20,628 nt of DNA from NCBI GenBank assembly GCA_963593765.1, contig CAVBBU010000028.1:1-20628 (forward strand). Reading direction: 5' to 3'. The DNA is from CAVBBU01 sp963593765. Its GTDB lineage: Bacteria > Bacillota > Clostridia > Lachnospirales > Lachnospiraceae. The notes beneath the pieces are model-generated. The model saw nothing but the letters and a program-made list of their open reading frames with translations, was not told the DNA's origin and ran no database searches. This document shows positions 16,665 to 20,628 of this stretch, piece by piece (the stretch's first letter is position 1; each line of letters opens with the position of its first letter). The translations under genes and the position numbers were made by a program.

Positions 16665-17558
16665 TTATCTGTCTCTATTCATAAGCTTTTGTATTATTTC
16701 TCTTATACCTGTAGTGTCTGCACTAAGGCTATCAAGAAGATATATAGCCTCCCTAGTCAGCTCCTCTACCTTTGCTCTCGCATTATCTATACCATATATG
16801 CTTACATATGTTGTCTTATTATTTTCATCATCAGAATGTGCAGGCTTACCTATCTGCTCTGTGGTAGCTGTTTCATCTAATATATCATCCTGTATCTGAA
16901 ATGCTATTCCTACATCAAGTGCAATCTGACTTATCTTATCAAGCTCCTTATCATTAGCTCCGCCAAGTATAGCACCTATCAGCATAGAACCCTCTATAAG
17001 TGCACCTGTCTTAAGCTTATATATAAATACCAGCTCTTCCTTAGTTAATGGCTGACCTGTCTTTTCTACATCAACTACCTGACCGCCTATCATTCCTTTC
17101 ATTCCGGTCTTTGCTGTTAGTACCTTAAATGCTCTTGCACTTCTGCTTGGATGCTCACTATCACATATAGCCTTTGCTGCAACGTCCATAGCCTCTACTA
17201 TAAGTGCATCTCCTGCAAGAACCGCCATATCCTCGCCATAGCTAACCCATGTTGTAGGCTTGCCTCGCCTAAGGGTATCATTGTCCATGCAAGGAAGGTC
17301 ATCATGTATAAGTGATGATGTATGTATCATCTCCATAGCTGCCATAAACGGAGCGGCAAGCTTTATATATTCCTCTCGTCCAAAGCCCTCTCTAGTTCCA
17401 AATGCCTTGCAGCTTTCAAATATAAGAAGTGGTCTTATTCTTTTTCCGCCAGAGTCTACAGCATCATTCATAGCTGCATATACTGTTTTTTGAAGTCCTT
17501 CTGTCTTTGGCATATATGACTTAACTATACGATCGATGTATTCTATGCTTTCAACCAT
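16665..17558 (-). CDS. ispA: Polyprenyl (farnesyl/geranyl) diphosphate synthase
   Basis: This 297-residue trans-isoprenyl diphosphate synthase joins IPP to allylic diphosphates. GGKRIRP (37-43) binds IPP. The first Asp-rich motif is HDDLPCMDND (85-94), followed by RRGKPTTW. The second is QIQDDILDET (221-230). The DDxxxxD spacing (two residues inserted) in the first motif is the bacterial farnesyl diphosphate synthase type. The exact product length cannot be proved from sequence. ATG at 17558 follows AGGAGG. The gene starts 5 nt after xseB and precedes dxs, the classic xseB-ispA-dxs order. Confidence 0.94.
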   Translation of the reverse strand: MVESIEYIDRIVKSYMPKTEGLQKTVYAAMNDAVDSGGKRIRPLLIFESCKAFGTREGFGREEYIKLAAPFMAAMEMIHTSSLIHDDLPCMDNDTLRRGKPTTWVSYGEDMAVLAGDALIVEAMDVAAKAICDSEHPSRSARAFKVLTAKTGMKGMIGGQVVDVEKTGQPLTKEELVFIYKLKTGALIEGSMLIGAILGGANDKELDKISQIALDVGIAFQIQDDILDETATTEQIGKPAHSDDENNKTTYVSIYGIDNARAKVEELTREAIYLLDSLSADTTGIREIIQKLMNRDR

Positions 17559-17563
17559 ACTGC

Positions 17564-17770
17564 TTACTCCTCCTTTGCATCCTCAGGCTCTTCCTCATCT
17601 AAAATCTGAAGTTTTTTTTCTACCTTATCTATACGGGAATTAATGCTTTTAACCATCTTAATTCCCTGCTCATATATCTTGAAGCTATCCTCGAGTGTTG
17701 TAGCATCATCCTCTAGCCTATCAACCAACTCCTCAAGCTCATTAATAGAATCCTCTATAGTCTTAGCCAT
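17564..17770 (-). CDS. xseB: Exodeoxyribonuclease VII small subunit
   Basis: This 68-residue helical protein is the small subunit that joins XseA in exonuclease VII. It shows the family pattern SINELEELVDRLEDDATTLEDSF then KIYEQGIKMV, and an acidic tail. ATG at 17770 overlaps the end of xseA by 8 nt and has AAAGGAG 8 nt upstream, inside xseA. Length matches the family. Confidence 0.93.
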   Translation of the reverse strand: MAKTIEDSINELEELVDRLEDDATTLEDSFKIYEQGIKMVKSINSRIDKVEKKLQILDEEEPEDAKEE

Positions 17771-18962
17771 TATCTATCTCCTTTATGTCTGCAACTGCAG
17801 CTCCATCACTAAGTCTTATATTTATACTGTCTCCAATTTTGATATCCTTTATGCTGCCTATCTTAGCTCCGCCTGCACTGCTTATATATGCATATCCATT
17901 TGATATATGTCTTATAGGTGAAAGTGCATCAAGTCTTTGAACTAGCATCTCAAAGCTATGCTTTTTTTCTGCATATTTATTCTTAATTATATATCTCATA
18001 TTAAGCCTTAGCTCATTAAGCTTTGCATTAATTCCTTCAACTCGGCTTCTCGGAGATCTAAGCTCCATTCTAAGGCTTAGTGATTTTAGCGCTGCCTTAA
18101 TGCTATCCTTTTTTTGGTAAATGCCAGTTCTTAATCTATATATATAATTATCTAACTCTCTCTCTAGCTTACTAATATCGGCTGTCGCAAGCTCTGCCGC
18201 CGCAGATGGTGTAGGTGCTCTAAGGTCTGCTACAAAGTCTGCTATAGTAAAATCCGTTTCATGTCCGACTGCACTTATAATAGGTGTCCGTGCAGCAAAT
18301 ATAGCTCTTGCAACCCTTTCATCATTAAATGCCCAAAGATCCTCTATCGAGCCTCCGCCTCTTCCTACTATAATAACATCTAGGCTCATGCTATCGAGAG
18401 CTCTAATTCCCCTTATAATGCTAGGCACAGCCCTGTCTCCCTGAACTGTTGCAGGATATAATACAAGCTGCACGTAGGGATTTCTTCTTTTTGAAATATT
18501 AATTATATCTCTTATAGCTGCACCTGTTTTTGCAGTAACTATTCCTATGCTCTGTGCATACCTTGGCACTGGCTGCTTATATTCATCAGCAAAAAGCCCC
18601 ATCTCCTCAAGCTCATTTTTAAGCCTTATATATTTTTCATACAGGTCGCCCTGTCCCTGCTTTTCTATCTTATTTGCACGAAGGCTGTAGCTTCCGCCTG
18701 CCCTGTATACCTCTATGCTTCCGCTAACAACTACCTTATCTCCATTTTGCATTTCAAAAGGAAGACCTGCCACATAGCTTTTAAACATAACAGCCGACAG
18801 AGTCCCCCCACTATCCTTTAATGTAAAATAAATATGTCCGGACGAATGATACTTGCAATTAGATACCTCCCCACTTACCTGTATCCTTTTTAGCATGTAA
18901 TCCTGCTCGAACATATTTGCTATATAATCATTTGCCTGTGATACTGTATATATGCTTGCCAT
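17763..18962 (-). CDS. xseA: Exodeoxyribonuclease VII large subunit
   Basis: This 399-residue catalytic subunit degrades single-stranded DNA. An N-terminal OB-fold (about 1-100, with IQVSGEVSNCKYHSSGHIYF) is followed by the nuclease core with IGIVTAKTGAAIRDI (139-153), VGRGGGSIEDLWAFND (199-214) and SAVGHETDFTIADFVAD (230-246). After these comes a coiled-coil region that binds XseB, and a short C-terminal domain. ATG at 18962 shares one base with the nusB stop (TAATG), so it is probably read by ribosomes finishing nusB. In Bacillus subtilis folD sits between nusB and xseA; here it is absent. Confidence 0.96.
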   Translation of the reverse strand: MASIYTVSQANDYIANMFEQDYMLKRIQVSGEVSNCKYHSSGHIYFTLKDSGGTLSAVMFKSYVAGLPFEMQNGDKVVVSGSIEVYRAGGSYSLRANKIEKQGQGDLYEKYIRLKNELEEMGLFADEYKQPVPRYAQSIGIVTAKTGAAIRDIINISKRRNPYVQLVLYPATVQGDRAVPSIIRGIRALDSMSLDVIIVGRGGGSIEDLWAFNDERVARAIFAARTPIISAVGHETDFTIADFVADLRAPTPSAAAELATADISKLERELDNYIYRLRTGIYQKKDSIKAALKSLSLRMELRSPRSRVEGINAKLNELRLNMRYIIKNKYAEKKHSFEMLVQRLDALSPIRHISNGYAYISSAGGAKIGSIKDIKIGDSINIRLSDGAAVADIKEIDNG

Positions 18963-19405
18963 TATACCAGCTTTCCTAGCACTCCATTAACAAATGCAGA
19001 GGATTCATCTCCTCCATATTTTTTTGCTATCTCAACTGCTTCATTTATAGCAACCTTCTCAGGTATAGCCTCGTCATATAATATCTCATATGCTGCAAGC
19101 CTTAGTATCGCAAGCTCAACCTTGCCTATACGATTTAGCTTCCAGCCCTCAGTAACCTCACTAAGCCTTTTATCTATATCTGGAATTACAAGGAGCACAG
19201 CATTTACTCTCTTACTAAGCTTTTCCTTATCCGCATCACTTAGCTCCGTTTTATGAATAATGACTGCATTTCCATCTGGGCTTATGTCATCCTCCTCGGG
19301 CGATGTCATATACTCATCTATCTGCTCGTTAGTTTCTTCTGTATTATAAAATGATGTACAAAAAAGCAGCTTAAAGCAATGCTCTCTTAGCTCATGTCTT
19401 GTCAT
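18962..19405 (-). CDS. nusB: Transcription antitermination factor NusB
   Basis: This 147-residue RNA-binding protein works with NusE (S10) at boxA during rRNA antitermination. It begins TRHELREHCFKLLF, the usual NusB N-terminus, and ends with the conserved helices ELAILRLAAYEILYDEAIPEKV and AINEAVEIAKKYGGDESSAFVNGVLGKL. The middle part is acidic and variable. ATG at 19405 has AAAGGAG 4 nt upstream. A promoter lies about 55-80 nt upstream, making nusB the first gene of the long run. Confidence 0.95.
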   Translation of the reverse strand: MTRHELREHCFKLLFCTSFYNTEETNEQIDEYMTSPEEDDISPDGNAVIIHKTELSDADKEKLSKRVNAVLLVIPDIDKRLSEVTEGWKLNRIGKVELAILRLAAYEILYDEAIPEKVAINEAVEIAKKYGGDESSAFVNGVLGKLV

Positions 19406-19458
19406 GGTGCTCCTTTCGATAAAGAAAACTCTTTTTATGATACCGGATTGCTTTTATA

Positions 19459-19487
19459 ATTATACGTTAAAATGCATATTTTAACAA
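19459..19487 (-). promoter_or_regulatory. Sigma-A-type promoter of nusB and the long operon
   Basis: On the minus strand, -35 TTGTTA (19487-19482), a 17-bp spacer and consensus -10 TATAAT (19464-19459) are visible. Transcription would start near 19452 and give a leader of about 46 nt. It is the only strong promoter I see ahead of the 19-gene run. Confidence 0.75.
19466..19485. repeat. Inverted repeat inside the nusB promoter (operator candidate)
   Basis: Perfect 8-bp arms GTTAAAAT and ATTTTAAC flank GCAT. The repeat fills the promoter spacer and covers four bases of the -35 hexamer. A bound protein here would block RNA polymerase. No known operator was recognised. Confidence 0.55.
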
Positions 19488-19519
19488 GATGCCGCATTAT
19501 GATGTCTTTATTTGACAAT

Positions 19520-19538
19520 TTTAAATAGTATATTTAAA
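19520..19538. repeat. AT-rich inverted repeat in the addA-nusB spacer
   Basis: Perfect 8-bp arms TTTAAATA and TATTTAAA surround GTA. It lies between the addA terminator and the nusB promoter. With such base composition a chance dyad is possible. Confidence 0.4.
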
Positions 19539-19581
19539 GAGATAACAAAACCTGCATATATGCAGGGATTTGACATCTCTT
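19537..19581 (-). terminator. Rho-independent terminator of addA with nested outer arms
   Basis: The minus-strand transcript contains CCTGCA-TATA-TGCAGG (19566-19551, a perfect 16-bp palindrome in DNA) followed by TTTTGTT. Outer arms AAGAGAT (19537-19543) and ATCTCTT (19575-19581) can pair around it. It lies about 120-160 nt after the addA stop. The short stem and interrupted T tract make it moderate in strength. Confidence 0.65.
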
Positions 19582-19699
19582 ATTCTATAATCAAAGGTTT
19601 TCATTTAAACATATTATATGTATGTGCTGTAAAGCGTGCATGCGTTAAGCAACTCAAAACCCTGCAAACTTTTTATCAATCTGCTAATTCGTATAACTT

Positions 19700-20628
19700 C
19701 TATACTGACACATTCACCGCTCTCCCCAGGCAAAACGACCATATCACCCTACTCTTAATCGGCTTTTTCTTCATAGCCACTAATGCTCTAGCATAATACT
19801 CTAGCTGCAGCTTATATCTATCTACAAGCTCAGCATCTGTCTTAACTCTATCTGTCTTATAATCTATAAGCACTATTCCATCATCGTCCTCTATGTAGGC
19901 ATCTATAATTCCTTGAATTAATATCGGTTCATTAGAGCCAGCAAAGCCCAACTCATCAGCCGGAATACTCATAATATAGCTAGCCTCTCTTTTTAATCTT
20001 CCAGTCTGATATGCTCTCGCTACATTTTCCCCCAGCTCGGAATTAAGCCAGCAAATAAAATCCCTTTTATCTATAAGCTCTTTGTCACCATCAGATATAA
20101 TTCCTGCAGATAAAAGCTCCTCTAAATACAAATCAAAGCTTTTTTCATCTGTCACCTTGTTATAGTCTAAGCTTTCAAGTATTCGGTGATATAAGGTTCC
20201 CTTAGCTTTGCCGCCAGTCTTAGTACTACCCTTCTTGCTTTTGCTTTCCTTAGTATATTCTATATTATATGACTTTTCCTCATCTACATTTTGTCCAAGC
20301 TGCTTAAGCTCTGAAACTGTAAGCTTAGTATGCAAATTAATATCATTTGTATACGGATAATTATAATTAATAAGCTCAATCAGCCTATCATCCTTTATAC
20401 CCTCTATAGCCTTAAGCTTTTCCTTATATTCTAATGCCTTAGTTTGAATTTGCTCCTCATTATGTAGCAGATCCTCAGCATTATAAATATATATATCAAA
20501 AAGAGCCTTATCTCCAAGTGACGTTAGCTTTAAGAAATCATAATAGCTGTTTGCCTTTTCTATAGCTGTAAAGTAAGGCATGCTAGCTGTCCTATCTAAA
20601 AAGCTTACTCTTTCTATATCATTTAACG
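19700..20628 (-). CDS. addA: ATP-dependent helicase/nuclease subunit A (AddA), C-terminal part
   Basis: The frame is open from the right edge of the window to TAG at 19700; about 309 codons are seen of a protein usually near 1200 residues. This is the C-terminal RecB-family nuclease domain of the AddAB helicase-nuclease, which processes double-strand breaks for recombination. Numbered from the internal Met at 20581, GTLYHRILESLDY carries H132, LIQGIIDAYI carries D227, VLIDYKTDRV carries D240 and K242, and YKLQLEYYARAL is the conserved Q-Y motif, so the nuclease site is intact. The true start lies outside the window; residues upstream of that Met (SFLDRTAS) belong to the same protein. The neighbouring addB would be expected upstream, beyond the edge. 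Confidence 0.92.
   Translation of the reverse strand, partial: LNDIERVSFLDRTASMPYFTAIEKANSYYDFLKLTSLGDKALFDIYIYNAEDLLHNEEQIQTKALEYKEKLKAIEGIKDDRLIELINYNYPYTNDINLHTKLTVSELKQLGQNVDEEKSYNIEYTKESKSKKGSTKTGGKAKGTLYHRILESLDYNKVTDEKSFDLYLEELLSAGIISDGDKELIDKRDFICWLNSELGENVARAYQTGRLKREASYIMSIPADELGFAGSNEPILIQGIIDAYIEDDDGIVLIDYKTDRVKTDAELVDRYKLQLEYYARALVAMKKKPIKSRVIWSFCLGRAVNVSV

Larger units (their letters stand above)
19406..19699. other. Gene-free spacer between addA and nusB
   Basis: These 294 bp hold the addA terminator, two AT-rich dyads, the nusB promoter and the nusB ribosome binding site. A further odd palindrome ACATAT-T-ATATGT is at 19609-19621. I see no tRNA, riboswitch or convincing small gene; the part between 19582 and 19699 has no other recognised feature. 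Confidence 0.6.

Noticed and set aside
19551..19566. Possible ArgR operator (ARG box), prompted by argR in the operon
   Set aside because: The core TGCAT-AT-ATGCA is two bases shorter than the spaced ARG-box pattern and is followed by a T tract on the minus strand, so a terminator explains it better.
19512..19796. A plus-strand frame of 94 codons across the addA-nusB spacer and the end of addA
   Set aside because: Over a third of it is antisense to the conserved end of addA, it starts at TTG with no ribosome binding site, and it crosses the terminator palindrome. Two plus-strand TTGACA boxes lie nearby but no -10 is at the right distance.
1603..20628. Very frequent TATAGC/AGCTAT words on both strands
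   Set aside because: They follow from heavy use of ATA, TAT, AGC and GCT codons in adjacent positions and are spread evenly through genes, so no separate repeat family is needed to explain them.

Overview
The window is AT-rich bacterial DNA with every gene on the minus strand, so transcription runs from high to low coordinates. Gene content and order (nusB-xseA-xseB-ispA-dxs-tlyA-nadK-argR-recN and FAD-oxidoreductase-cmk-ispH-rpsA) point to Bacillota, class Clostridia, probably a Lachnospiraceae-like lineage. That placement is inferred from synteny and family resemblance, not from a database search.

Layout from right to left: (1) 20628-19700 is the 3' end of addA, cut by the window edge. (2) 19699-19406 is a gene-free spacer holding the addA terminator, AT-rich dyads and a good sigma-A promoter for nusB. 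(3) 19405-1603 is a run of 19 genes with no gap over 26 bp and several overlaps, probably one long transcription unit. It comprises transcription factor NusB, exonuclease VII (xseA, xseB), isoprenoid genes (ispA, dxs, later ispH), an rRNA methyltransferase (tlyA), NAD kinase, the arginine repressor, RecN, a glycogen synthase, an HD-domain hydrolase, a DUF212 membrane protein, a Cof-type HAD phosphatase, a parvulin-like lipoprotein, aspartate kinase, an HI0933/BaiN-type flavoprotein, cytidylate kinase, IspH and ribosomal protein S1. (4) 1596-1561 is a clear intrinsic terminator right after rpsA. (5) 1535-1 carries a consensus promoter and the N-terminal 488 codons of a secreted, Asn/Ser/Thr-rich surface protein of unknown family, starting at GTG and running off the left edge.

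Most genes are ordinary housekeeping functions and I see no mobile element, CRISPR array, rRNA or tRNA. The points worth a second look are: 19 of the 26 Ile codons in rpsA are AUA; the ispH/rpsA junction is an out-of-frame overlap ending in a slippery UUU UGA; recN is not followed by spoIVB-spo0A; a dyad sits inside the nusB promoter; the parvulin-like lipoprotein lacks the expected catalytic segment; and the truncated surface protein is unidentified. I did not find convincing evidence of a wholly new system.
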